A stretch of DNA of 64,000 nt from Solibacillus ferritrahens (GCF_037027585.1 NZ_JAXCLE010000007.1:1-64000); one strand, 5' to 3'; numbered from the stretch's first letter, positions 41,939 to 51,090 are shown. The notes: a model not told the origin generated them from the letters alone. Translations and numbers: made by a program.

Positions 41939-42871
41939 CTAGTAAACTGTTTCCTTGTAAATGAAGCCAGTATCCAGTGGGCGTAACGCTGGCTGAATTG
42001 CTTCCACTTGTTCAAAGAGCGATGATTTGATTTCGTCATATGCATCTTCGCCTTGTTCAAAGTACGTATCAATAGCTTGACGGTAAAGATTTGTCACTGT
42101 CACAACATAATCAAATGAATGGAGAACACCATCAATTTTCAATGAGTCTATTCCCGCTTCAAATAATTCATTCAGTTCTTCGATAATACACATATCATTT
42201 GGTGAGAAAATGTGCGTACCGTTTAAATCTTCGTAAATCGGGTATTTATTTTTACGTTCTTTATCATGTAAAAACATATTTTTATTTTCTTTACGATTTT
42301 CGATTTGCATCGCTTCATCACGGTATAGGAAATAATTACCCAATAGTGAACGCTTTGACTGGAACATACATGTCATCCCATGTACTTGCACTTCAATTTC
42401 ATGTTTTGTGTTTTCTTTGATTTCAATGACCTCATCAACAGAAAGCTCACGGGCAAGTACAGCACGTTTACTACCGCGATCACCCCAATAATTCACTTGG
42501 AAGTAATTTGTTGCTGTCGTTTCAGGATTCCAATGCAATGGAATAGTAATTCCTAATTCACGCACTGCTACGATAACGGCCGGATCACCAAAGATAAGTG
42601 CATCAACACCAATACGTTGCATTTCTTTTAAATATTCATCCAGTGCATCTAAACGGTCATTATGAAATAAAGCATTGACAGCTACATACACTTTTTTATC
42701 TGCAGCATGGATTAATTTCGTAGCTTCTTCCACTTGTGCTACTGTAAATTCTCCAGCCAATCGCAGACCAAATTTCTGTTCACCAATAACGAAAGCATCT
42801 GCTCCTGCATCAAGTAATGCAGCCACATGCTCAACGGATTGGGGAGTAAGTAATAATTCTGGTTTATTCAC
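41939..42871 (-). CDS. trhP1: tRNA uridine hydroxylation protein TrhP1 (peptidase U32 family)
   Basis: A 310-residue U32-family paralogue of TrhP2 (PELLLTPQSVEHVAALLDAGADAFVIGEQKFGLR, read in parts; GMTCMFQSKRSLLGNYF; DSLKIDGVLHS). It keeps only one of the clustered cysteines, so the Fe-S site probably resides in TrhP2. The start is GTG at 42871 with GAGGTGA upstream; the frame opens seven codons earlier inside trmR. It lies five bases after trmR and 15 bases before trhP2. Confidence 0.92.
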   Translation of the reverse strand: MNKPELLLTPQSVEHVAALLDAGADAFVIGEQKFGLRLAGEFTVAQVEEATKLIHAADKKVYVAVNALFHNDRLDALDEYLKEMQRIGVDALIFGDPAVIVAVRELGITIPLHWNPETTATNYFQVNYWGDRGSKRAVLARELSVDEVIEIKENTKHEIEVQVHGMTCMFQSKRSLLGNYFLYRDEAMQIENRKENKNMFLHDKERKNKYPIYEDLNGTHIFSPNDMCIIEELNELFEAGIDSLKIDGVLHSFDYVVTVTNLYRQAIDTYFEQGEDAYDEIKSSLFEQVEAIQPALRPLDTGFIYKETVY

Positions 42872-42876
42872 TCTAA

Positions 42877-43509
42877 TCACCTCTTCAAACAAATTAACAA
42901 TCCATCACCGACTGGGAAAAAAGCGCTCGTATAATCCGGGTGCGACATAATCCAATCTGAGAATGTTTTTAAATTACGAATCATTGTTCTTTTTCTTCTA
43001 GGCACTTCTTTTATATCTAAATTTGAAAGCCCATGCATGTACATATTATCGATATATAATACCCCACCCGATGGAACAAGTGGAGAGTATTTTTCGAAAA
43101 ACTTCATGTACTGACCTTTTGCCGCATCAATAAAAACAGCATCAAAAGTAGTTGGAAGCTTTTCCATTTCTACCTCTAACGCATCGCCCTCAATTATTTG
43201 TATACTGTTTGCCGCCTCTGACCTTGCAATAAACTCTTTAGCATATTGAACGCGTGATTCATCCCGTTCAATTGTCACAATCTGACAATCGGGTAATGCT
43301 TTTGCCATTCGCAGTGCAGAATAGCCAATGGCCGTACCAATTTCCAAAATAGCTTTCGGTTTTTGAATACGCAATAATTGATTCAATGATTCAATTCCGG
43401 CAAGCTGCATAATTGGGACATGATGTTGTTTTGCGAAGTTTTCCATTTCTACTAATAACTCATCACGCTCAGAAATGAAGGAAGCAATATAAGCGTCTGA
43501 TAATTCCAT
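42877..43509 (-). CDS. trmR: tRNA 5-hydroxyuridine methyltransferase TrmR (YrrM)
   Basis: A 210-residue class I O-methyltransferase of the COMT-like family. SAM motifs are AILEIGTAIGYSALRMA near residue 57, IVTIERDESR and FDAVFIDAAKGQY, with metal-ligand residues in YIDNMYMHG. In B. subtilis TrmR methylates ho5U34 to mo5U34. The position before trhP1-trhP2 supports this specificity rather than a small-molecule substrate. The ATG at 43509 has GGGAGAATGA upstream. Confidence 0.93.
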   Translation of the reverse strand: MELSDAYIASFISERDELLVEMENFAKQHHVPIMQLAGIESLNQLLRIQKPKAILEIGTAIGYSALRMAKALPDCQIVTIERDESRVQYAKEFIARSEAANSIQIIEGDALEVEMEKLPTTFDAVFIDAAKGQYMKFFEKYSPLVPSGGVLYIDNMYMHGLSNLDIKEVPRRKRTMIRNLKTFSDWIMSHPDYTSAFFPVGDGLLICLKR

Positions 43510-43637
43510 TCTTCATTCTCCCTTTACCTGGTTGTTTACGCATATCTTATATCCATAAGAAAAAAGACGAAACGAAGATGTTTGCGCCTACAAAATTGTT
43601 ATATAAGGACAAAAAATCACAACTTATAATAGCATGA

Positions 43638-43716
43638 AAAGAAAAGGAATGCGAATAATCTTTACTAAAATTCATCTTTAGACGGATTTTAAAAGCTATC
43701 CGATTCCTTTCCTTCT
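43638..43716 (-). terminator. Probable terminator of mltG
   Basis: On the minus strand the arms AAAGGAAT and ATTCCTTT enclose a smaller GGAT/ATCC hairpin and are followed by TCTTTTC. The loop is long, so confidence is moderate. Confidence 0.45.
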
Positions 43717-43718
43717 AA

Positions 43719-44837
43719 TTATCGCAAATATTTCTCAATGTTTGCCAAATGCTCATCATATGATTTTGCGAAGTGATTCGTACCTTCTTTATCAGCCAGG
43801 AAGTATAAATAATCGGTTTGTGAAGGATTTAAAGCCGCTTCTATCGACGTTTTCCCCGCTCCTGCTATCGGTCCAGGAGGCAATCCTACATTCTGATACG
43901 TATTATATGGGTTGTCTACTTCTAAATCTTCATACAACACGCGATCCTTATGTGAGCCTAAAGCATATAAAACAGTCGGATCGGTTTGTAATGGCATATC
44001 AATATCCATACGGTTGTAAAATACACTAGCTATTGTTTCACGGTCAGTTTGCGCTGTTGCCTCTTCTTCAAGTAATGAAGCAAAAGTCAATAATTCGTGC
44101 ACTGTCATTTCACGTTCTACCAAAATCGGTGTATATTCCGAAACAATTGTGTTCATCGAAGTGAGCATTGTCTTTACAATCTCTTCAATCGATGGATTTT
44201 CTTCATAAAACGGATATGTTGCAGGATATAAATAACCTTCCAATGCATGGCGAATATTTTCATTTAAAATATTCTCTGTTAATAAATCTGGATATTCAGT
44301 CATTAACTGCTCCACATAAGTTTTGTCCGTTACTTTTTTCAAGAAATCTTCTGCTTTATGAGGTGTATTTTTCTGTATGACACCAGCTACTTGCTCAAGT
44401 GTCAATCCTTCTGGAACTGTCATTGTAAATACTGGTTCACGATACACTCTGCCCGTTTTTAAACTTTCAATAATTTCGTCCAGGGTCATCGATTGTGTTA
44501 AAGAATAGTCACCCGCTTGGAATGCAGATTCATTTTTAAATTTTGTATAATATTTAAAAATCCTTGCATCTTTAATGATTCCCTTTTCTTCAAGAATGCT
44601 TGAAATCAAAGTAATTCCCGAACCCATAGGAATTTCAACTTCAATTTGCTTATTTGATTCCGGATCCATTGGTTCTAATGCGGATGATACATAATTATAG
44701 CCAGAGAATCCTGCAATGGCGATAATGATGAGAACGGCAAGTGCGATGATTCCTACAATTTTTCGCACAGTTTTAACTTCTCCTTTACGCTCATTCATCT
44801 TATTGAACATTTCTTTTTTTGAATTTTCATCTAGCAC
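43719..44837 (-). CDS. mltG: Endolytic murein transglycosylase MltG (YceG-like)
   Basis: A 372-residue protein with a cytoplasmic start, one membrane anchor at about 25-49 (IVGIIALAVLIIIAIAGFSGY), a LysM-like part and a YceG domain. The catalytic Glu is in LLTFASLLEEEA. Further family blocks are NRMDIDMPLQTDPTVLYALG and PYNTYQNVGLPPGPIAGAG. MltG cuts nascent glycan strands near sites of synthesis and sets their length. The start is GTG at 44837 with AGGGGGG upstream. It is upstream of trmR, matching Bacillus yrrL-yrrM. Confidence 0.95.
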   Translation of the reverse strand: MLDENSKKEMFNKMNERKGEVKTVRKIVGIIALAVLIIIAIAGFSGYNYVSSALEPMDPESNKQIEVEIPMGSGITLISSILEEKGIIKDARIFKYYTKFKNESAFQAGDYSLTQSMTLDEIIESLKTGRVYREPVFTMTVPEGLTLEQVAGVIQKNTPHKAEDFLKKVTDKTYVEQLMTEYPDLLTENILNENIRHALEGYLYPATYPFYEENPSIEEIVKTMLTSMNTIVSEYTPILVEREMTVHELLTFASLLEEEATAQTDRETIASVFYNRMDIDMPLQTDPTVLYALGSHKDRVLYEDLEVDNPYNTYQNVGLPPGPIAGAGKTSIEAALNPSQTDYLYFLADKEGTNHFAKSYDEHLANIEKYLR

Positions 44838-44992
44838 GGGAGCCCCCCCTTTTTCTCTTTCATATGATACATAAATTTCACTTGCGATACAATAATGAAC
44901 AATGAATGTTACATGATTTGTATTTTATTAGCGACGTTATATAGAATAAAATGTTCTATTTAAAAGTATATTTGATAAATTTATTAACAATA

Positions 44993-45030
44993 TAAAAAAA
45001 CCTAACTAACGAATAACGTCAGTTAGGTTT
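44993..45030 (-). terminator. Terminator of the double-DUF1292 gene
   Basis: On the minus strand the stem AACCTAACTGACG/CGTTAGTTAGGTT is followed by seven T. Confidence 0.9.
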
Positions 45031-45034
45031 GGGA

Positions 45035-45547
45035 CTAATTTTGTGATAGTGAGTTTAAAACTTGCTCGACCATTTCCCACTCGGCATCGGTTTCAATCTG
45101 CAATAAGTCATCTACTTCACCATTCTCACCTGGGATGTAGGCAGAAGCAAATACTTCTTCCAGTTGTGGCTCACCGTCTTCTAAAGTAGCGTAAAATAAA
45201 TAATTTTTCCCGTCATTTTCGAATCGGTGTAATATTTGACACATAATTTCTTCATCGTCGTCATTCGTAATTGTGAAGTAATTTGTTTGATCTGCACCAA
45301 ATTCAGCCATTAAAGTATTCATTACTTCCTCTACCATCGCCCACTCTTCATCTGTTTCAATATCAGAGAAGCTTCCCATCTCGCCATTTGTATCCAGAAC
45401 ATAACGCAACGCTGAAATACCAGCCTCTTCATCACCAACTAGCGTAAACAGTACATATGAATGTTCATCTGAATCAAAAGTGAATACGACGCGGCATTGT
45501 TGCTCCCCGCCATCTTCTGTTTGTAAAATAAAAATATTATCTTCCAT
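45035..45547 (-). CDS. Tandem DUF1292 protein
   Basis: A 170-residue acidic protein built from two DUF1292 units. Each runs from an I-x-I-x-x-x-D/E-D-x-G/D-E/D opening through a C-Q/R-hydrophobic-strand and Y-hydrophobic-F-x-hydrophobic motif to an E-T-D-E/A-E-W-x-M/L-V-E helix. Unit 1 covers about 1-84 and unit 2 about 85-170. Function is unknown. The ATG at 45547 has AGGAGGAAAAGG upstream; the frame extends 15 codons further without a ribosome site. It lies after yrzB, and duplication of that gene is the likely origin. Confidence 0.85.
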   Translation of the reverse strand: MEDNIFILQTEDGGEQQCRVVFTFDSDEHSYVLFTLVGDEEAGISALRYVLDTNGEMGSFSDIETDEEWAMVEEVMNTLMAEFGADQTNYFTITNDDDEEIMCQILHRFENDGKNYLFYATLEDGEPQLEEVFASAYIPGENGEVDDLLQIETDAEWEMVEQVLNSLSQN

Positions 45548-45616
45548 TCCTTTTCCTCCTAAATAATAAAACAGAGAAGGCTCATCACCCACTCTGTTTT
45601 TATGGTATCGAATGAA

Positions 45617-45907
45617 TTATTCTTCTTCGCCTAATTCGTCTTCAATTTGGTTTAATACTTCTTCAATTAAATCCCATTCCGCTTCAGTTTCGATAGGCGT
45701 TAATTCACCATCTTCACCATTTTCAGCAGGAACGAATGCAGAAGCAAAGATTTCTACTGCTCCATCTTCATCTTCTTCTGCTCCTACTAAAGAATATAAT
45801 ACGTATGATTTACCGAATTCTTCAGAATCAAAAGTGTGTAAAATTTCGCAAAGTTGTTCATTGCCGTTTTCATCGACTACAGTAATATTGTTTTGTTGTT
45901 CTGACAT
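45617..45907 (-). CDS. yrzB: DUF1292 protein YrzB
   Basis: A 96-residue acidic single-unit DUF1292 protein (NITVVDENGNEQLCEILHTF; KSYVLYSLVGAEEDEDG; IETEAEWDLIEEVLNQIEDE). In Bacillus, yrzB follows ireB (yrzL) and ruvX (yrrK), as here. Function is unknown. The ATG at 45907 has GAGGTGA upstream; an in-frame GTG three codons earlier is part of that site. Confidence 0.92.
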   Translation of the reverse strand: MSEQQNNITVVDENGNEQLCEILHTFDSEEFGKSYVLYSLVGAEEDEDGAVEIFASAFVPAENGEDGELTPIETEAEWDLIEEVLNQIEDELGEEE

Positions 45908-46025
45908 GAAAGTCACCTCTTCATTAAATTTAAGTATTGCCGGTTGTTGCTTCGTATATTATACATAAAGCTAGTGCATATAAATACAAATAAGCCCTAG
46001 TTTAAGCAACATTGTTAGAAAGGAT

Positions 46026-46064
46026 AAAACTAACCGCCTTGTTTGAAACAAAGCGGCGTTTAGT
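46026..46064 (-). terminator. Hairpin terminator after ruvX
   Basis: On the minus strand the stem AAACTAAACGCC..GGCGGTTAGTTTT includes the ruvX stop codon and is followed by a short T run. It would separate ruvX from yrzB. Confidence 0.7.
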
Positions 46065-46476
46065 TTTTACTGTCTAAATAACCTTGTAAAATCATGACCG
46101 CAGCCATTTTATCAATCACTTGCTTACGTTTTTTTCGGCTAACATCCGCTTCAATAAGCATGCGCTCAGCAGCCATGGTCGTCATACGCTCATCCCACAG
46201 TTTGACAGGGAAACCGAAAGTATCTTCCAATAACTTTTTATAGTTTTCAGAAGCTTCCCCACGCGGACCGATAGTATTATTCATGTTCTTTGGATAGCCC
46301 ACAACGAATTCAGTAACATTGTGTGCCTTTACAAGCTCGTTAATACGTTTAATCCCAAACTCGCCTGCTGCTTCATCAATTTTTATTGTTTCGATACCTT
46401 GCGCTGTCCAACCGAACGCATCACTAATTGCAACGCCGACTGTTTTCGTGCCGACGTCTAAACCCATAATCTTCAT
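46060..46476 (-). CDS. ruvX: Putative pre-16S rRNA nuclease / Holliday junction resolvase-like RuvX (YqgF)
   Basis: A 138-residue RNase-H-fold nuclease. The first acidic motif is GLDVGTKTVGVAISD (Asp7), followed by VVGYPKNMNNTIGPRGE and WDERMTTMAAE (Asp/Glu), and the last acidic residue lies in IDKMAAVMILQGYLD. In E. coli YqgF processes the 5' end of 16S rRNA; a recombination role has also been suggested. The start overlaps the ireB stop by four bases (ATGA). Confidence 0.95.
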   Translation of the reverse strand: MKIMGLDVGTKTVGVAISDAFGWTAQGIETIKIDEAAGEFGIKRINELVKAHNVTEFVVGYPKNMNNTIGPRGEASENYKKLLEDTFGFPVKLWDERMTTMAAERMLIEADVSRKKRKQVIDKMAAVMILQGYLDSKN

Positions 46477-46745
46477 TTTTCCGCCTCAGCATTCCTTCTA
46501 ATATAAAACTTTACGAGCTCCTCTAAAATTTCATCGCGCTCCAGCTTGCGGATTAAATTACGTGCGTCCTGGTGGCGAGGGATGTATGCCGGGTCACCAG
46601 ATAATAAATACCCTACAATTTGGTTTGTTGGATTATACCCTTTTTCCTCTAAAGCCGTATACACCTTCAGCATCACTTGCTTTACTTCTTGTTCCATAGA
46701 TTCCTCTGGAAAACTAAATTTCATCGTTTTATCGAAAGAACTCAA
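46473..46745 (-). CDS. ireB: IreB-family regulatory phosphoprotein (YrzL)
   Basis: A 90-residue IreB protein (SSFDKTMKFSFPEES; EKGYNPTNQIVGYLLSGDPAYIPRHQDARNLIRK, read in parts). In Enterococcus IreB is a substrate of the Ser/Thr kinase IreK and restrains cephalosporin resistance; N-terminal threonines are the phosphorylation sites, and Thr7 in this region is present. The start is TTG at 46745, matching the family N-terminus (MSSFDKTMKF) and having GCGAGGTG upstream. The longer frame adds 13 unconserved residues. Confidence 0.94.
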   Translation of the reverse strand: MSSFDKTMKFSFPEESMEQEVKQVMLKVYTALEEKGYNPTNQIVGYLLSGDPAYIPRHQDARNLIRKLERDEILEELVKFYIRRNAEAEK

Positions 46746-46862
46746 GACCAGCACCTCGCTTTCAGCAATAAAGAGATGGAGCATAGAAGCCCATCTCCAT
46801 TTTTATCATTATAACTTATTCCCGCAAGCACTTCAAATATGCTAGTAGTAAATTTTAGATGT

Positions 46863-49535
46863 TTAGAAAGATTTTACTTTTTCATAGACTCCATTTAACG
46901 CTTCTTCTAGTTTTGAAGCATCTTTAGCACCAGCCATAGCCATATCAGGACGGCCGCCGCCTTTACCGCCACATGCTTCAGCAACATCCTTTACAATGTT
47001 ACCTGCATGGTAGTTACCACCTACGATATCTTTCGTTACACCTGCGCATAGCATTACTTTATCGCCATCTACTGCACCTAGTACAATAACAGCTGCCTGC
47101 ATTTTTTCTTTTAAATCATCCATCATTTGACGTAATTGATTATTATCTTTTGCATCCACTTTTGTTGCAAGTACCGTTACATCACCTATTTTTTGTGCTG
47201 CATCCAATACTGCGCCTGCTTGTGCATTTGCAATTTTTTGTGATAATGATTCATTTTCACGTTGTAATTGTTTATAGTCTGCCTGTAGACCTGCTACGCG
47301 TGTTGCTACATCTTTTGGATTTGCTTTTAAAAGAGCAGATGCTTCATTTAAAATTGCTTCTTCTTCTTTAATAGCTTCATATGCTGCTTTACCAGTTACA
47401 GCTTCGATACGACGAGTGCCTGCACCGATACCGCCTTCTGAAACAATTTTGAAAATGCCAATTTCTGAAGAACGGCTTACATGCAATCCACCGCATAGCT
47501 CAATCGAATAATCCGAAACAGCTACTACGCGTACAACATCACCATATTTTTCACCGAATAAAGCCATTGCGCCCATTGCTTTTGCAGAATCGATATCCAT
47601 CTCCTGAATCACGACTTCGATATCTTCCCAAATTTTTTCATTTACTGCACGCTCTACTTGTGCAAGCTCCTCTTTCGTTGCTGCACCGAAGTGAGAGAAG
47701 TCGAAACGTAAACGGTCGGGTCCAACGTAAGAGCCTGCCTGTGCTACATGGTCACCTAATACATCCTTTAAGGCACGGTGCATTAAGTGTGTTGCTGTAT
47801 GGTTTTTAAGGATTAATTTACGTTTTGATTCATCTACTTTCGCAGTAGCCTCATCCCCAACATTCATTTCACCTGATTCCACTACAACAGTGTGTAACGG
47901 TTGACCATTTGGCGCCTTTTGAACATCTTTAACAATTGCTGTAAATCCGTCTGCTTCAATGACACCAGTATCGGCAATTTGACCACCCATTTCAGCATAG
48001 AATGGTGTTTCAGAAAGAATAATTAATGCTTCTTCTCCTTCATTAGCCGTTGTCGTTTCTTGACCATTTACAACAATTGCAGCAATTTTTGCTGAAGTTT
48101 CAAATGCATCATAAATAAATGTTGATTGCTGTTTTAAGTTTGAAAGTACTTCGTTTTGCACTTGCATAGAATCCACATCTGCACGCGCGTTACGAGCTCG
48201 ATTACGTTGTTGTTCCATAGAAGCTTCAAAACCATCATGATCTACTGTCATACCAACTTCTTCTGCATATTCTTCCGTTAATTCGATTGGGAAACCGAAT
48301 GTATCGTAAAGACGGAATGCATCCGCGCCAGGAATAACTGTTTCACCTTTTGCTTTTTGGCTCTCCACTACTTCGTTAAAGATTGCCAGTCCTCCATCAA
48401 GTGTTTCATGGAAGCGAACTTCTTCGTTTTTAATAACACGTTGAATAAATGCTTCCTTTTCTTTTACTTGTGGATAGAAATCTTGCATAATCTCCCCAAC
48501 AGTCGGAACTAATTCAAACATAAATGGCTTTTCAATACCGATTTTTTTCGCATAACGAACTGCTCGGCGTAATAAACGACGTAAAACATAGCCTCGTCCT
48601 TCGTTTGATGGCAATGCTCCGTCACCTATTGCAAATGCTACTGTACGAATATGGTCCGCAATTACTTTAAATGGTGTGTTAATATCTTCTGCTGAACCGA
48701 AAATCTCTTTTAAATTTACTTCATGTGGACGTTTGTATGAACGGTTAGCAAAGCTTTCTGTTTTTTCGATAATCGGCATGAAAAGGTCCGTATCAAAGTT
48801 TGTTGGTACATTTTGTACGACAGAAACGATACGCTCAAGACCCATACCTGTATCAATATTTTGCTTCGGTAGTGGTGTATATGTCCCGTCAGGATTGTGA
48901 TTGAATTGAGAAAACACTAAATTCCACACTTCTAAATATCGCTCATTCTCCCCACCTGTATACATTTCTTCTGGTGGTGCACCAAAACCATACTCTTCTC
49001 CGCGGTCATAAAAAATTTCTGAGTTCGGACCAGAAGGACCTTCTCCGATATCCCAGAAATTCCCCTCTAAACGGATTAAACGCTCTTTAGGAATTCCAAT
49101 TTCGTTATGCCATACGTCATACGCTTCTTGGTCTTCAGGATGAATCGTTACTGATAATTTTTCCGGGTCAAAGCCCATCCATTTTTCATCCGTTAAAAAT
49201 TCCCAAGCATAATGAATGGATTCTTTTTTAAAGTAATCCCCGATTGAGAAATTCCCCAGCATTTCAAAGAAAGTATGGTGACGCGCAGTTTTCCCTACGT
49301 TTTCAATATCGTTTGTACGAATCGATTTTTGTGCATTTGTAATACGTGGATTGTCCGGTATAATACGTCCATCAAAATATGGCTTTAATGTTGCAACTCC
49401 TGAGTTAATCCATAAAAGTGATGGGTCATTGATTGGTACTAATGGTGCTGATGGTTCAATGTGATGCCCTTTTTCTTTAAAGAAATCAAGATATAGACGA
49501 CGAATTTCAGAACCTGTCATTGTTTTTGTAGTCAT
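46863..49535 (-). CDS. alaS: Alanyl-tRNA synthetase
   Basis: An 890-residue class II synthetase. The aminoacylation domain runs from TGSEIRRLYLDFFKEKGH with motif 2 around RHHTFFEMLGNFSIGDYF. The editing domain has zinc motifs HTATHLMHRAL and CGGLHVSRSSEIG. The C-terminal DHHA1/C-Ala domain ends in the glycine-rich GGKGGGRPDMAMAGAKD. The ATG at 49535 has AGGAGGA upstream. Transcription is governed by the T-box leader immediately upstream. Confidence 0.98.
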   Translation of the reverse strand: MTTKTMTGSEIRRLYLDFFKEKGHHIEPSAPLVPINDPSLLWINSGVATLKPYFDGRIIPDNPRITNAQKSIRTNDIENVGKTARHHTFFEMLGNFSIGDYFKKESIHYAWEFLTDEKWMGFDPEKLSVTIHPEDQEAYDVWHNEIGIPKERLIRLEGNFWDIGEGPSGPNSEIFYDRGEEYGFGAPPEEMYTGGENERYLEVWNLVFSQFNHNPDGTYTPLPKQNIDTGMGLERIVSVVQNVPTNFDTDLFMPIIEKTESFANRSYKRPHEVNLKEIFGSAEDINTPFKVIADHIRTVAFAIGDGALPSNEGRGYVLRRLLRRAVRYAKKIGIEKPFMFELVPTVGEIMQDFYPQVKEKEAFIQRVIKNEEVRFHETLDGGLAIFNEVVESQKAKGETVIPGADAFRLYDTFGFPIELTEEYAEEVGMTVDHDGFEASMEQQRNRARNARADVDSMQVQNEVLSNLKQQSTFIYDAFETSAKIAAIVVNGQETTTANEGEEALIILSETPFYAEMGGQIADTGVIEADGFTAIVKDVQKAPNGQPLHTVVVESGEMNVGDEATAKVDESKRKLILKNHTATHLMHRALKDVLGDHVAQAGSYVGPDRLRFDFSHFGAATKEELAQVERAVNEKIWEDIEVVIQEMDIDSAKAMGAMALFGEKYGDVVRVVAVSDYSIELCGGLHVSRSSEIGIFKIVSEGGIGAGTRRIEAVTGKAAYEAIKEEEAILNEASALLKANPKDVATRVAGLQADYKQLQRENESLSQKIANAQAGAVLDAAQKIGDVTVLATKVDAKDNNQLRQMMDDLKEKMQAAVIVLGAVDGDKVMLCAGVTKDIVGGNYHAGNIVKDVAEACGGKGGGRPDMAMAGAKDASKLEEALNGVYEKVKSF

Positions 49536-49581
49536 AATTATTTCCTCCTATAATGTTTTTGAAGTACGATGAATTGGGCAC

Positions 49582-49818
49582 AAAAAAAGCCTTCATCCCG
49601 GTAAAGGGACGAAGACTATTATCTCGTGGTACCACCCTAATTTATAATGCAATAAGCATTATATCTCAAGTGCTTTTAACGTAAGCATACGGCAGGTATT
49701 AGCTGCACTCTGGAGTAGCTTTCCGTAATTTTCGCGGAGATTTTTTCAGCCTAGAAATCTCTTTCTGCTCACGAAGTCCAATACGTACTTGTTCCATCAT
49801 CGTTTTCATATATATATG
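49582..49818 (-). promoter_or_regulatory. T-box riboswitch of alaS
   Basis: The minus strand carries the T-box core AGGGTGGTACCACG (complement at 49625-49638). It is followed by the terminator arms CTTCGTCCC/GGGATGAAG (49591-49614) and seven T. About 180 nt of stem-I-like sequence precede it, including the AAGTACG segment. Uncharged tRNA-Ala would stabilise the antiterminator. I could not fix the specifier loop with certainty; GCT codons occur in the expected region. This accounts for the 328-base gap before alaS. Confidence 0.93.
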
Positions 49819-49824
49819 TTCTTC

Positions 49825-49853
49825 ATTATAAAAAATTGATTTCGTGCTGTCAA
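49825..49853 (-). promoter_or_regulatory. Consensus sigma-A promoter of the alaS T-box transcript
   Basis: On the minus strand TTGACA (49853-49848) and TATAAT (49830-49825) are both perfect, with a 17-nt spacer. Confidence 0.95.
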
Positions 49854-49863
49854 TCCGCAATCC

Positions 49864-51012
49864 TTAATAATTAAAACGATTTTTCGTTAATAAGATCAAA
49901 ACAATGGCTGGTACTGTACAAATAACCATTCCTAAAAATGCCAAACTAGGCTCGATTTCATACAGAGCTCCTCCTAAAAGAGTTAAGATGGCTGCACTTA
50001 AACTCATTGCAAGCGCAGAATAAATCCCCTGTGCATTAGGAATTTGTTCTTTCGGTAAAGCTTGAGAAATATAGCGAATGAATGCGTAATGCGCCATTGC
50101 AAATGACAGGGCATGAAGTGCCTGTGACACAATAAACATTGGCATATTCGGAAAAGCATATATTAAAATCCAGCGAACAGTAGAGCCAATTGCCGCCAGT
50201 AACATTAACGAAGACGGCTTCCATTTCGTTAAAAACGTATCTGCCTTTAAAAAATATATAATCTCAAATAACACTGCTACATTCAAAATCATTCCAATAT
50301 AAAACGGATTTACATTTAACTCCTGTAAATATATATATCCATAATTATAGTAAGATGCATGTGCTCCTTGAAGTAGAATAACTACAAATAATACGACGAT
50401 GAAACTTTTTACATCGAAAAGCCCTTTCATCGATAATGATTTTCCTGTTTCCTTTGCAGGAGCTAAACTCAATACATCAGGGGCAGGCATTAATTGAATT
50501 GCTAATAATGCTGTTAAACCGAAAATCATTGCCCATAAAATCATTTGCTCGCCGTACATTCCCGTAATCATACTAATAATTAACACAGCAACTACGTATC
50601 CGAATGAGCCAAGTGAACGTGCTTTTCCATAATGAATTCCCCCGTGTTGCATTAATGTCGCTGCGCTGCTTTCCACTGCTGGTAATAATGCCGGATACAA
50701 TGCACTAAAAAGCATCGTCATGATGAATAAGCCTATAAAAGAATCGATCGGTACATAGAGTATTGCGGTTACTAAAGACGCTACTGTGAAGAATACGAGT
50801 ACATTTTTATTACTCATTATTTTTGATACATACGGGAAAATTAGGATTGTTGATATTGCTCGTGCAACTAAACCAAACCCCATTATAATACTCGCATCTG
50901 AAACGGTTAAACCTTTGTCATTAATAAGCCAGCCTGTCCAATAAGGTAAAAAAATACCCCATGTAATAAAGAACATAAAAAAATTCTTTGCCAGCCAACG
51001 CTGATTGTTCAT
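49864..51012 (-). CDS. MFS transporter (PPP/HcaT-like group)
   Basis: A 382-residue, twelve-segment major facilitator protein of the MFS_1-like group that includes phenylpropionate permease HcaT, YwbF and nucleoside:proton symporters. It opens FFMFFITWGIFLPYWTGWL and has the loop 2-3 region GLVARAISTILIFPYVSKIMSNK. The substrate is not evident from sequence. The ATG at 51012 has AAGG about 11 bases upstream; an earlier ATG lacks a site. It is divergent from a Crp/Fnr regulator whose probable operator lies between them. Confidence 0.85.
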   Translation of the reverse strand: MNNQRWLAKNFFMFFITWGIFLPYWTGWLINDKGLTVSDASIIMGFGLVARAISTILIFPYVSKIMSNKNVLVFFTVASLVTAILYVPIDSFIGLFIMTMLFSALYPALLPAVESSAATLMQHGGIHYGKARSLGSFGYVVAVLIISMITGMYGEQMILWAMIFGLTALLAIQLMPAPDVLSLAPAKETGKSLSMKGLFDVKSFIVVLFVVILLQGAHASYYNYGYIYLQELNVNPFYIGMILNVAVLFEIIYFLKADTFLTKWKPSSLMLLAAIGSTVRWILIYAFPNMPMFIVSQALHALSFAMAHYAFIRYISQALPKEQIPNAQGIYSALAMSLSAAILTLLGGALYEIEPSLAFLGMVICTVPAIVLILLTKNRFNY

Positions 51013-51043
51013 AATAATACAGCCTTCTTCCATTCTTATAATG

Positions 51044-51072
51044 TTGAATAATAGCACGACAATTTGTACAAT
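51044..51072 (+). promoter_or_regulatory. Sigma-A promoter of the Crp/Fnr regulator
   Basis: TTGAAT (51044-51049) and TACAAT (51067-51072) are 17 nt apart, placing the start of transcription near 51079. Confidence 0.7.
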
Positions 51073-51074
51073 AA

Positions 51075-51090
51075 TGTGAGATATCTCATA
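51075..51090. promoter_or_regulatory. Crp/Fnr-type palindromic operator
   Basis: TGTGA-GATATC-TCATA is a palindrome of the TGTGA-N6-TCACA type. It covers the expected start of transcription of the regulator gene and lies upstream of the divergent MFS gene, so it could control both. Confidence 0.55.

Noticed and set aside
47150..47809. Open frames on the + strand opposite alaS
   Set aside because: They have leucine/histidine-rich composition typical of antisense frames, no ribosome sites, and alaS is complete on the other strand.
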